Part shown: positions 50,022 through 60,371 of the stretch, piece by piece
How positions within the stretch are numbered: the stretch's first letter is position 1
How the letters are laid out: every line of letters starts with the position of its first letter
Assembly (NCBI GenBank): GCA_019653755.1
Contig: BPCL01000002.1
Span: 62,001-126,000 of the forward strand
Direction of reading: 5' to 3'
Length of the DNA stretch: 64,000 nt
Source of the DNA: Woeseia sp.
GTDB lineage: Bacteria > Pseudomonadota > Gammaproteobacteria > Steroidobacterales > UBA11654
The notes under the pieces: generated by a model
Told to the model about the DNA's origin: nothing
What the model saw: the letters and a program-made list of their open reading frames with translations, nothing else
Database searches by the model: none
Program-made: the position numbers and the translations under genes

Positions 50022-51212
50022 ATGTTGCGACAAGATCATTATAAAACCTCAGTCTATAAAACACCGTTCCATGAGCGAACGTCAGAATTAAATATTCTTA
50101 ATGAGTGGACCCGATGGAAAGACTACACCGTTTCAACTAGTTACTTCAGAACCGATCTCGAGTATTTTGCCGTAAGAAACACCACAGGGGTTATTGATTA
50201 CACCCCGATGGTCAAACAAAAGATAACTGGACCTGATGCGGCTGAGTTTGTAAATCGCTTCTTCACTAGGGACATGAATAAAATTGCTGTTGGTCGAGTT
50301 GGCTATGTGGTGTGGTGTGATGAAGCTGGCCAGGTGCTCGATGATGGAACTGTCTTTCATGTTAGGGAAAATGAGTACTGGTTGTTATGCGTGGAAAGAC
50401 AGTTAGATAATCTTGGTAATTCCGCGGTTGGTTTTGATGTCAAAATAGAGGAAATAACCGATGAGGTTGCTTGTTTGGGAGTACAAGGCCCAACCTCTTG
50501 TAGCATCCTTAAAGCAATAGGTTTTGACGCAATAGAGCACCTTAAACCTTTTGATATTAAGCACTATGATTTTCAGGGCCAAGAAGTCATGGTTTCAAGA
50601 ACAGGGTTCAGCGGTGATCTTGGCTATGAAGTTTGTATGCCCAATGACGTGGCTTTGAATTTATGGGATGAATTATTCGATAAAGGTGAGATATACGGCA
50701 TAAAACCCTTCGGCTTAGATGCTTTAGATTTGGTTAGAATTGAAGCTGGTTTGCTTGTCCCAGGACAAGATTTTATGGTCGCAGAGGAAGCGATCAGACC
50801 CGGTTCAACGAGATCTCCATTCGAGTTAGGATTGTCTTGGTTGGTGGATTTATCCAAGCCAGTATTTAATGGAAGAGAAGCTCTTTTAGAAGAAAAGAAA
50901 AGAGGTTCTAGATACACTTTTGTAAAACTCAATATTAATGGCAATAAACCTGCAGAAGGCGCTTATCTTTACAATCAGTCTGGAAAGAAAATAGGTAATG
51001 TGACTTCAGCGATGTTTTCACCAAGCGCTAAAGCAAATATTGCATTTGCAACCCTTCATGACCCATGGAAAAAAGGAAAGGATAAAATCATTGCTGAAAT
51101 CTATTATCAGAAAGACTTGGAATGGAACAAGGTCATGGAAGAAGCAACCATAGTTACCAAACCTTTCTTTGATCCTGATAGAAAGAGAACCACTCCAGCT
51201 GAGCTTTATTAA
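50022..51212 (+). CDS. GcvT-like folate-binding aminomethyltransferase family protein
   Basis: The 396-residue product is a T-protein relative: RNTTGVIDYTPMVKQKITGP, VGYVVWCDEAGQVLDDGTVF (with the conserved Asp pair), LGVQGPTSCSILKAIG, VSRTGFSGDLGYEVCMP, GLDALDLVRIEAGLLVPGQD and the terminal domain that ends DRKRTTPAELY. The family transfers one-carbon units to tetrahydrofolate from glycine, sarcosine, dimethylglycine or DMSP. No gcvH or gcvP is near, so it is not the glycine cleavage system. Coupling to the FAD oxidoreductases suggests an oxidative demethylase or an enzyme that takes up formaldehyde equivalents. Substrate unknown. Confidence 0.85.
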   Translation: MLRQDHYKTSVYKTPFHERTSELNILNEWTRWKDYTVSTSYFRTDLEYFAVRNTTGVIDYTPMVKQKITGPDAAEFVNRFFTRDMNKIAVGRVGYVVWCDEAGQVLDDGTVFHVRENEYWLLCVERQLDNLGNSAVGFDVKIEEITDEVACLGVQGPTSCSILKAIGFDAIEHLKPFDIKHYDFQGQEVMVSRTGFSGDLGYEVCMPNDVALNLWDELFDKGEIYGIKPFGLDALDLVRIEAGLLVPGQDFMVAEEAIRPGSTRSPFELGLSWLVDLSKPVFNGREALLEEKKRGSRYTFVKLNINGNKPAEGAYLYNQSGKKIGNVTSAMFSPSAKANIAFATLHDPWKKGKDKIIAEIYYQKDLEWNKVMEEATIVTKPFFDPDRKRTTPAELY

Positions 51213-51218
51213 GCGGAC

Positions 51219-53308
51219 ATGCCACACCGCCTAGATCCACTGTTAGACCCAGAAAGCATCGTCATCGTTGGGGCAAGCACCTCTGGTGGCATGGGAAGTC
51301 GCTTAATCAAAAACCTCCAGCATGGAGGGTTTAAAGGTAAATTATTTGGGCTCCATCCCAAAAATAAAGAGGCATTTGGCGTGCCATGCTATCCCGATTT
51401 CAAATCACTTCCTGAAAAAGTTGATCATGCAATATTTGCCGTATCAGACCAACGAATAGAGGGTTTGATTGATGCTGCCATTGAGGCTGATGTGAAAGCG
51501 ATGTCAATCATGTCGATGTTATTCATAGACGATGATAAGGAACCATACTTAAAAGATCGGATACAGTTAAAACTGAAAGACGCTGAGATCTTATTGTGTG
51601 GCGCCAATGGAATGGGTTTTTTTCACATTGAAAAAGGGGTCTGGGTAAATGGTTACTACACAAGGCCCAACCATGAGCCGGGTGGGATATGTATTATTAG
51701 TCAATCGGGTTCAGGTCTTGCAGGGATCATCGATTGTGAGGAAAGGATTAATCTAAACCTTTCGGTCTCATCGGGATCAGAACTCACTGTCGGAGCTGAA
51801 GACTACCTTGATTATGTCCTTCATCAACAAAGCACAAAAGCGGTGGGCATGTTCCTTGAGACCATTCGTAAACCAGATCAAATGATCCAAGCATTTCAAT
51901 TGGCGAAAGAGAGAAAGATTCCTATTGTTGTATTAAAAACAGGCAGAACAGAACAATCTGCAGAACTGACCGTTTCACATTCTGGCGGTTTGGCAGGTGT
52001 TGATGATTATTACGATGCTTTGTTTGAGAAATATGGTATCCAACGGGTTGCGGATATGGATGAGCTTGCTACGACACTGATCATGTTTGATCAACCGCAT
52101 ACATTGGCAACTGGAAACATGGTCTCAATTCATGACTCTGGCGGTGAAAGACAACTCATGATTGATATTGCCGATCAGCAGGGTGTTGAGTTTGCTGAGC
52201 TTGAAGATGGCACAACTCAGAAACTCAAAGAGATCCTTGAACCAGGCCTTCCTGCTGTCAATCCACTTGATGCTTGGGGCAAAGGATTAGAGGATGCCGA
52301 TCAAATCATGGCAGATTGTATTACTGAAATGCTGGATGATCCAAATGCTTCTATGGCCGCAATAGTCATGGACAGAGGTCCGCTTGGATTGATCCACGAG
52401 GAATATATAGATTACTACATGAAACAAGCCAATGATCGAACAGGAAAACCAGTGTTTCTGGTTACAAACAGACAGGGAACCGGTATTCATCCCTTGGTGG
52501 TTGAAGCCACAAAAATGGGAATGCCAGTCTTAGACGGTATTCAATCTTTTCTTGCAGGTGTCCGATGCCTTCATCAATACCGAGATTTTTTAAGCAGAGA
52601 AGATGTGATCGATCTCAATCTCGATTCTGATAAGTTGAAAAAACACCAAGATCAATTGGAACAAAGTGATTTTGTCAGTGAGGCTGATGCGCTTAATATG
52701 TTTTTTGATTTAGGTTTGAATGCCAATCAAAGCAAAATCATTAACAATGAGGAAGAATTGCTTTCCGAAGCGAAGTCAATGGATTTTCCTCTCGTATTAA
52801 AGACCGCGGTTGAAGATGTTTATCATAAATCTGAGTTGAACGGGGTCTATCTGAATATAGATTCAGAAGAAAAACTGAGATTATCATACGAACAACTGCA
52901 GGAAAACATCCAGGTAAAGCGTTGCTTGCTAGGATGATCCAATCGGAGGGCATTGAAATGATAGTGGGTATGACCACAGATCAGCAACTTGGCCCTATGG
53001 TGACCATTGGTTTCGGGGGTTACTATGCTGAGGCGCTGAATGATACAGTTACAATGATGCCTCCTTTTTCAAAGCAGGCAGCAAAAGAAGCTCTGAAGTC
53101 ATTGAAAATGAAGAGCTTATTCGAGGGTTATCGCGGATCAAAACCAGTTGATCTCGATGCATTTGCTGAATTTGCATCAAGATTTTCAATGATCGCACTA
53201 GAGTTAAGTAATCAAATATGTGAAATTGATTTAAATCCCGTAATATTAGGAAGCGATATTTGTATAGCCGTTGATGCATTGATATCTTTGCATCAGCATA
53301 ATAATTAA
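51219..53308 (+). CDS. ADP-forming acyl-CoA synthetase (CoA-binding plus ATP-grasp fusion), one frameshift
   Basis: The product of about 695 residues fuses a CoA-binding domain (SIVIVGASTSGGMGSRLIKNLQ), succinyl-CoA-synthetase-like domains with a His-containing LTVSHSGGLAGVDDYYDALF, and an ATP-grasp domain (LVLKTAVEDVYHKSELNGVYL). Such enzymes make acyl-CoA and ADP from acid, ATP and CoA, or run in reverse to conserve energy. The frame breaks near 52905; corrected, GKALLARMIQSEGIEMIVG continues to the end, LNPVILGSDICIAVDALI. It starts six bases after the GcvT-like gene. Confidence 0.86.
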
Positions 53309-53327
53309 AACTGAAGGAGAACGAAGA

Positions 53328-54848
53328 ATGGACGCAAGAAGTGCGAAAGAATATTCCAAAGACGATTGGGCGAAACTAGCCAGTGAGGCCGAGAGTAAGG
53401 TTGAAGGGAGACTGTTTATTAATGGCGAATACGTTGATGCTGAAGATGGTGGAAAGATCGATGTGATTAATCCAGCAACCAATGAAGTCTTTGGCACCTG
53501 TGCTGCAGGAACAGGAAAGGATATCGATAAGGCGGTAGCAGCAGCAAAAGAGAGTTATAAAGCTAGAACTTGGTTAAAAATGGCGCCCAGAAAACGCATG
53601 GGAATTATGATGAAGTTTGCAGATCTCATTAATAAGAACGCTGCAGAACTAGCACTGATGGAAACCATGAATATGGGTAAGCCCATTAGTGATTGTTTAA
53701 ACGTCGATGTCCCAGCTTCTGCGGTCAATCTTAAATTCATGGCAGAGTGCATTGACAAGATGTATGGGAAAGTAGCCAACACCCATGAAAAAGCTTTAAA
53801 CCTTTCAGTAAGAGAGCCTTACGGCGTGGTGGGTTGTATCTCGCCATGGAATTATCCCTTGCTTATGGGCATCTGGAAAATAGCACCAGCTTTAGCAGCT
53901 GGTAATTCCGTGATTCTAAAACCCGATGAGCATTCTCCTCACTCTCTTATCAAGATAGCTGAATTATTTGTTGAGGCAGGTGGGCCTCCAGGTGTTTTGA
54001 ATGTTGTTAGTGGTCATGGGGAAGAAGCGGGTAAGGCTTTAGCGCTTCATCCGGATGTTTTAAAAATTGGTTTCACTGGTTCAACTGAAGTCGGAAAATT
54101 ACTTCTTCAGTATGCAGGACAGTCTAATATGAAAAAAGTTAGTTTAGAGACTGGCGGCAAATCACCCATGATCTTCTTTGCTGACTTGCCCAACATGGAT
54201 CAAGCAGTTGGCACAGCCTATGACTCTATTTATGCCAACATGGGCGAGGTCTGTAACGCTGGTTCTAGAATTTATGTCGAACGTGGTATCTATGCAGATT
54301 TTGTCGATCAATTTATCGCACAAGGTCAAGGTGCCTACACCCCAGGTGATCCGTTAGATCCTGAGACTAATATGGGTCCATTGGTAACAGCCCAAGCTCA
54401 GAAACGTGTGCTCGGCTTTATTGAGTCGGCGAAATCTGAAGGAGCAACACTAAAATTTGGTGGCGGTGTACCGTCAGGTTTAGAATCTGGTTGTTTTGTA
54501 GAACCGACTCTGTTCTCTGATGTAAATAACGACATGACTATCGGAAGGGAAGAGATTTTCGGACCGGTTGCTTCAATTATACCGTTTGATACTGAAGAAG
54601 AAGTCATTGGCATGGCTAACGATACTATCTATGGCCTATGTGCTTCTGTCTGGACAAGCAATGTCAGCAGAGCTCATAACATGGCTAAAGCTATTGAATC
54701 AGGTATGGTTTATGTGAATTGCTATGATGTCGGTGATATGACCTTTGAGTTTGGTGGCTACAAACAATCAGGTAATACCAAAGATTCATGTTTTGAGTCA
54801 GTGCTTGGTTACACGCAAAGCAAATCCATTTGGTACAACCTAGGATAA
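53328..54848 (+). CDS. NAD-dependent aldehyde dehydrogenase, PuuC-like
   Basis: The 506-residue enzyme has a strong ribosome-binding site (GAAGGAGA, 8-9 bases before the ATG). Motifs include VVGCISPWNYPLLMGIWK, KIGFTGSTEVGKLLLQ, the Glu of VSLETGGKSPMIF and the catalytic Cys of NMGEVCNAGSRIYV. The C-terminus YVNCYDVGDMTFEFGGYKQS followed by GNTKD resembles gamma-glutamyl-gamma-aminobutyraldehyde dehydrogenase (PuuC) more than betaine aldehyde dehydrogenase. It would oxidise the aldehyde made by an upstream oxidase or aminotransferase to an acid. Confidence 0.92.
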   Translation: MDARSAKEYSKDDWAKLASEAESKVEGRLFINGEYVDAEDGGKIDVINPATNEVFGTCAAGTGKDIDKAVAAAKESYKARTWLKMAPRKRMGIMMKFADLINKNAAELALMETMNMGKPISDCLNVDVPASAVNLKFMAECIDKMYGKVANTHEKALNLSVREPYGVVGCISPWNYPLLMGIWKIAPALAAGNSVILKPDEHSPHSLIKIAELFVEAGGPPGVLNVVSGHGEEAGKALALHPDVLKIGFTGSTEVGKLLLQYAGQSNMKKVSLETGGKSPMIFFADLPNMDQAVGTAYDSIYANMGEVCNAGSRIYVERGIYADFVDQFIAQGQGAYTPGDPLDPETNMGPLVTAQAQKRVLGFIESAKSEGATLKFGGGVPSGLESGCFVEPTLFSDVNNDMTIGREEIFGPVASIIPFDTEEEVIGMANDTIYGLCASVWTSNVSRAHNMAKAIESGMVYVNCYDVGDMTFEFGGYKQSGNTKDSCFESVLGYTQSKSIWYNLG

Positions 54849-54854
54849 AAGTTA

Positions 54855-55670
54855 ATGAATGAGACCTTAATCTATGAGGTTAGCGGACCTATTGCAGTAC
54901 TGACACTCAATAGGCCTGATAAGTTGAATGCCATCAACACCGACATGCTCGATGCAATCAATCAAGCCATGGATGATGCTGAGGATAATCATGATGTTCG
55001 TGCGATTGTATTAAAAGCAGCTGGGAAATCATTTTCTGCTGGCTTTGATCTCGACGATGAAGTTTGGGACACAGAAGACGATGCTGACATGCGGGCAGCC
55101 TTAGAGGATGATTTTTATACCATCATGCGTTTTTGGGATTCACCCAAACCTACCGTTGCAATTGTTCAAGGGCATTGTCTAGGTGGCGCCATGGAGATGG
55201 CACTTGCTTGTGATATTACTGTAGCTTCAGAAAATGCCAAGTTTGGAGAACCAGAAACCTCCATTGCCAGTGGTGTGGTCGCATTATTGCTCCCTTGGTT
55301 AACCGGCCCTAAGTTAGCAAAAGAGCTATTGTTAACCGGAAATATTAATATACCTTCACAACGGATTTATGAAATGGGCTTGATCAATCAAGTGGTTAAA
55401 GAATCAGATCTTGATGAAGCTGGAATGGGGATGGCTGAAACCATCGCAACTAATGATCGTTTATCAGTTGAGATCACTAAACGAGCCATCAATAGGACCA
55501 TGGAGATAGGCGGGATGCGTGAAGGATTATTAGATGCTTTAGAAGCCGATATTTTGTTAGAAACATCTGAGAATGAAGAAGGCAAAGAATTTTATAAGCT
55601 CCTTAAAGAAAAAGGAATCAAAGCAGCGAAGGAATGGCGAAAAGAGACCATTAAAAAAACCAGTTCATAA
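54855..55670 (+). CDS. Enoyl-CoA hydratase/isomerase (crotonase) family protein
   Basis: The 271-residue crotonase has ALTLNRPDKLNAINTDMLDA-like strand (VLTLNRPDKLNAINTDML), the oxyanion-hole loop KAAGKSFSAGFDLDDE, and the second oxyanion segment VQGHCLGGAMEMALACDITV, AKFGEPETSIASGVVALLL. Crotonases act on acyl-CoA esters. It is six bases from the aldehyde dehydrogenase and the gene for the glutamine-synthetase-like enzyme starts one base after its stop. Confidence 0.9.
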   Translation: MNETLIYEVSGPIAVLTLNRPDKLNAINTDMLDAINQAMDDAEDNHDVRAIVLKAAGKSFSAGFDLDDEVWDTEDDADMRAALEDDFYTIMRFWDSPKPTVAIVQGHCLGGAMEMALACDITVASENAKFGEPETSIASGVVALLLPWLTGPKLAKELLLTGNINIPSQRIYEMGLINQVVKESDLDEAGMGMAETIATNDRLSVEITKRAINRTMEIGGMREGLLDALEADILLETSENEEGKEFYKLLKEKGIKAAKEWRKETIKKTSS

Positions 55671-55671
55671 C

Positions 55672-57047
55672 ATGACAAGTCTCGATCAATTAAACCATTT
55701 TCTGGAGTCGAATCCTGATCTTGAAATATTAGAGCTTTTGGTTCCGGACATGAACGGAATTATTCGAGGTAAGCGCTTGGATGTCTCAGAGGCAAAAAGC
55801 TTATTCAGTAAAGGTATTAATTTTCCAGCAGCCACACATCTACTTGATTCTAGTGGTAATGTTATCGACGGCATAGTTTTGGGAACCGATGATGGGGATC
55901 CCGATGTTACAGCAAAACCAGTCGCCAACTCATTGAGTCCAATCCCTTGGCTGGATAAACCTGCGGCTCAAGTTATGATCACCATGCTTGATGAGAACGC
56001 TGAACCCTATGCAAACGAGAGTCGAAATATTCTTCGAAACGTCATCAAAAAATTTGAAGCAGAAGGGCTGAGAGCAACCGTCGCAGTCGAATTAGAGTTC
56101 TACTTGATTCAAGATAAAGACGCTTTAAGTATTAACCCAAGGCACGGACCTGTGCCTGGGACAATCCTGCAAGATGAAGGACCACAAGTTTATTCTATGG
56201 AGGATTTAAGAGAGTTAGATCCATTTTTTAATCAGTTAAAAGAAACATGTAAGGCTCAGAATATCCCAATGGGCACAACCATCTCAGAATTTTCAAGAGG
56301 CCAGTTTGAAACCAACCTTCATCATATTGATGACCCGTTATTAGCAGCTGATCATGCAATCTTGTTAAGACGAGCAGTTCGTGAAACAGCTAAGTCGTTT
56401 GATATGGGCGCCACATTTATGGCCCTAAACCCTTTATGGAGACAGCAGGTTCTGGAATGCATATTCACATCAGTCTCAAAAATGAAACTGGCGATCTCAT
56501 GTTTGAACTGGACTCCAATCAAGACTCAGGTTTTAATCAAAATGTTGAGCATGCTGTGGGAGGTCTAGCACAAACCATGGAAGAGGGGATGGCAATATTT
56601 TGCCCAAATGCCAATTCTTACCGTCGTTTTCAACCCGGATTTTTTGCTCCAATAACTCCCAATTGGGGACCCAATCACCGAAACCTCTCAATTCGTATTC
56701 CCTTATCTGATCCTCAAAACGTCAGAATTGAACACCGAGCTGCGGGTGCTGATGCTAATCCTTACTTGGTTATGGCTTGTGTCTTAGCGGGTATTCATCA
56801 AGGGGTTTTGCAAATAAAGTTAATCCACCAAAAATGATTCCTGAAGGAGAGGTAATTGATCCAGAGATAACCTTACCTATTAAGTGGGACAAGTCGTTGG
56901 ATGCTTTTGAAAGCGGGTCAATCTTAAAACAATATCTCGGTAGGGGATTATAGTGATCTTTTTTTAAGATCTAGACGCTGTGAGATGGATCGCTTTAATG
57001 CACAGATCAGCAACAAAGACTTTGAGTGGTATTTGAGATCTATCTAG
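55672..57047 (+). CDS. Glutamine synthetase family protein, PuuA-like gamma-glutamylpolyamine synthetase, three frameshifts
   Basis: The start ATG at 55672 gives SLDQLNHFLESNPDLEILEL and LVPDMNGIIRGKRL, the opening typical of PuuA-type enzymes. Later come VAVELEFYLIQD and, after a break near 56440, GSGMHIHISLKNETGDLMF. The segment PNSYRRFQPG-like NSYRRFQPGFFAPITPNWGP and RIEHRAAGADANPYLVMACV is the ATP-site region. A second break near 56818 leads to KMIPEGEVIDPEITLPIKWD, and a third near 56950 restores RRCEMDRFNAQISNKDFEWY, ending at a stop at 57045-57047. The corrected length of about 458 residues is normal. It would glutamylate an amine before oxidation. Confidence 0.85.
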
Positions 57048-57071
57048 ATGCTCTTTGCACCATTTCATCAA

Positions 57072-58589
57072 TCATAATTTTACAAAAATCACTTTCCAGC
57101 TTTTGGGTGAATTTTCCAATGATTGATCAAGGATCAGATAATTCTCTTCAACCCCAAATTCTTTCCAGGTTGGATTATTAATTGAGTTGGGTGTTCCCTT
57201 CTTTGCAAATTCAACCCAGTATTCCATCATTGCTTTAGGGGAGCTTTAATGTCGTCTTCATTCGTTGGCAGCCATTCATCATGGGTATCAAATACATAGG
57301 GGATCTCTGCGCCATGATAAGAGAGTATCTTTTCACTGCCTTCTCGCCTACGAGTAAAATGGTATTGGTAGACGTTGTTTCCATTTTTAGCTAAGGATCT
57401 TGCGATAAAGACCGACGGACAGAGGGTTACTTGATTTGTTGTTAGATGATCCATTGCCAGTCTTGGATCTTCTAGATCAAGCAATGCAAGCAATGTATCT
57501 TTGTGCTCTGGATAATAGCGTTCTATAAGCTTATCGATATCATTTGCTGTTACATTTTCATCGATATACATATAATCCTCATTTTTATTACTGCCGATTA
57601 TCAAATCAATATTGTTGAAAGACCCTTCTTCCAAAAGTTGAGTTAGATTGTTGGGTATCAATTCACCATCAATGTTAGGCCCGAAAGGATGACCAAGACT
57701 TGCTGAAGCAGAGAGGATTGTCTCGGCAGGAAGATTTTTCATGGTTTGCAAATTTTGAACACCTAATAGAGTCTGTGCGGTGGTGCCAAGCTCTTCGGAT
57801 TTATTTTTTGATGTCCAATCAAAAAGATTATAGGCACCACTTTGTATAATGCCTCTCTTAAATAAGCCCCTGCCCTTAGGCGAAGCCATCAAATAGGACA
57901 CATGAGCTCCACCAGCAGATTCACCAAAATAAGTTATATTCTCAGGATCTCCACCATAAAATGAAATGTGATCCTTCACCCATTGCAGGGCCACCATTTC
58001 ATCTTCAAGACCAAAATTACCGGTTTGATCGGATAGCTCTGGGTGCATAAAGAACCCAAAGATATTTAATCTATAATTAATAGAGACCACCACCACATCC
58101 TGCTTGGCCAAATGATGGCCTAAATAGTTGGGTTCGTAAGACCAGCCTCCAGTGTCAGCACCTCCGTGCACCCACACCATAACCGGCTTCTTGCTTTTTG
58201 ATCAAGCGAATTTGTCCATATGTTCAGATAAAGACAATCTTCACCGACCGCTTCGACGTGGTCAAACACAGAACGAGGGTTGCCGAATAATTCTGCAACA
58301 TCTTTGTACCAAACAGTGGAATATTCATCTTGCATGCATGCTGGTTTAAAGCTTTCTGCGTTAATAACTTTTGGAGATGAGGAGAGTGGGGCAGGCGATT
58401 GCCATCGTAATTCTCCAATCGGCGGTTGTGCATAGGGTATGCCTCTGAAGATAAACAATTCATTCTCATTATCGAACTTGCCTCTAATTTGTGAATCATG
58501 CAGATTGACGATACCCCAACTTCAGTGAGGTTCGCTTTTATTGGAACGCACAGCAGGATAAGGAGAAGAATTGAATGAATCTGCCTCAT
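57072..58589 (-). CDS. Type B carboxylesterase, three frameshifts
   Basis: An exported carboxylesterase with a signal peptide (MRQIHSILLLILLCVPIKAN). The first break near 58510 joins to LFIFRGIPYAQPPIGELRWQ. A second break at a T-run on plus (58195-58199) restores KKPVMVWVHGGADTGGWSYE. The catalytic Ser is in FGESAGGAHVSYLM, and His is in SYHGAEIPYVFD. A third near 57240 restores KAMMEYWVEFAKKGTPNSIN and a C-terminus to 57072. All motifs are present, so it is probably a functional gene with read errors. It is the last gene of a minus-strand operon and converges on the glutamine-synthetase-like gene. Confidence 0.88.
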
Positions 58590-58591
58590 AC

Positions 58592-59574
58592 TTAATCGAT
58601 AGTTATAATAACGTTACCAATAACAGATCCTGCTTCCACAGCTTTGTGGGCATCAATGATGCTTGGCAAAGGAAAAGATTCAGCAATGATTGGATTAAGA
58701 GCATTATCATTGAGAGCGGCGGTGATGCCTTCGTTGATCTTAGCTCGATCGCTTTCTGGAACGATGTAGATAAGATAGGTGTTCAATGTTACACCCTTGA
58801 ACATCAAGTCATAAAAGGGAACAGAAGGATTGGCTCGGCAACAGAGCCGTAAGAGGCAATGACACCATTGTTTTTGATGACATGTTGACTCACAGAGAGG
58901 TTTCCACCAAATTCCACTTCAAGTATTCGATCAACCCCATCACCTTTTGTAAAATCGTTAACTGCTTCTATGACATCATCGGTTTTATAATTAATCACCA
59001 GGTCCGCTCCAGCTGTTTTTGCTGCTGTTGCTTTGTCATCGCCGCTAACAGTGGTGATAACGTTAGCACCTGACCATTTAGCCAGTTGAATACCCAAGTG
59101 ACCAACAGCTCCAGCACCTCCTGTAATTAATATATTTTGATCGTTAACAGAACCATCACAGAAAATTCCATAAAAAGCTGTTGCAGCAGGTATTCCTAAG
59201 CAGGCAGCGGTCTCAAACGAAGTGCTATCAGGCATACTAACCGCTTGGTTTGATGGCAGTGTGATTAACTCAGCACAAGTTCCATGTGCTCTACCAAAGG
59301 CTCCATTCCAAATCCATACGCGTTCACCAATTCTATCTTTGCTCACCCCTTCACCCACTGCTGTAATCACACCACCACCATCTGAATGAGGGATGATTTT
59401 TGGAAATTGCAACTCACCTCTAGCCCCAGCTCTGGTTTTAACATCCGAAGGGTTAACACCCGATGTTTTCATTTGAACGAGGACATCACCTTGACCCGGC
59501 GAAGGATTGTCTATTTCTCCAACTTGAAGAACTTCGTCTGCTGAACCGATTGTTTCATACCATGCTGCTTGCAT
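58592..59574 (-). CDS. Zinc-independent MDR family quinone oxidoreductase-like protein, one frameshift
   Basis: The medium-chain dehydrogenase/reductase begins AAWYETIGSADEVLQVGEID and has GVNPSDVKTRAG, IPHSDGGGVITAVGEGV and the NADPH loop NILITGGAGAVGHLGIQLAK. The absence of structural zinc Cys residues indicates the quinone reductase branch. A break near 58825 is corrected to PSVPFYDLMFKGVTLNTYLI. The total of about 327 residues is normal. It starts two bases after the SDR stop. Confidence 0.87.
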
Positions 59575-59575
59575 T

Positions 59576-60371
59576 TTATTCCTCTTCGATTTCGATCATT
59601 GATAGGTTTTCTGTGTGACCGTCAATGACAAGCATTTGTCCTGTGATTCTTTTTGCCAATGGCGACAACAAATATACTATCATCCCCACAATCTCTTCTG
59701 CATCAATAAAACTCTTCAAAGATGTTTGACTCAGATAGACAGCTTTGATTTTCTCTGGTGTCGTATTTCGATATTTAGCTTCTCGTTTTATCACTTGCTC
59801 AATGCGCTCTCCATTGACCGAACTAGGACAAATGGTATTAATACGAATATTGTCTTCCCCATATTCCATAGCCCAAATGTTTTTTGTTAGTCCGATCAAG
59901 CCCCATTTCGTGGCTGAGTAAGAGGATCGAAGCGGTGTTCCCATGAACGATGATGTTGAACCAATATTTATAATGGATCCTCCACCCGCTGATTTTAAAA
60001 GAGGGATTGCTGACTTGCTACAAAGGAAGGTCCCGTTTAGATTTACGTTTAATGTGTTTTGCCAGTCATCAAAATTAGTGTCCTCTAGTTTAGCTGACGG
60101 TCCAGCTACACCAGCGTTGTTAATCAGAGCATTGATGTCTCCAAAGTTGTTTTTAATTTCATCAAAAGGGATAAGACTTCTTTCTCATCTGAAACATCGG
60201 CCTTCATGGCCATCACTTCAGGGTTCTCTTTTGAGAATTGATCCAGAGCTGCCTGATCTTTATCGCAGATAATCACCTTGGCACCAGTTCCTGAGAGAGT
60301 ATGAGCAATCTCAGCTCCAATCCCTGATGCGCCTGCAGTGATCACTATTTTTAAGTTTTTAATATGTCCAT
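59576..60371 (-). CDS. Short-chain dehydrogenase/reductase, two frameshifts
   Basis: The ATG at 60371-60369 overlaps the thioredoxin-like gene's stop (TAATG). Correction of a T-run at 60356-60360 (one base short) gives MDILKNLKIVITAGASGIGA, with the cofactor loop. A second break near 60177 restores IPFDEIKNNFGDINALINNA. The catalytic Ser and YxxxK are in IINIGSTSSFMGT and SSYSATKWGLIG. The C-terminus ends MIEIEEE. About 265 residues. A cytosolic SDR, probably co-transcribed with the MDR and esterase. Confidence 0.86.
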
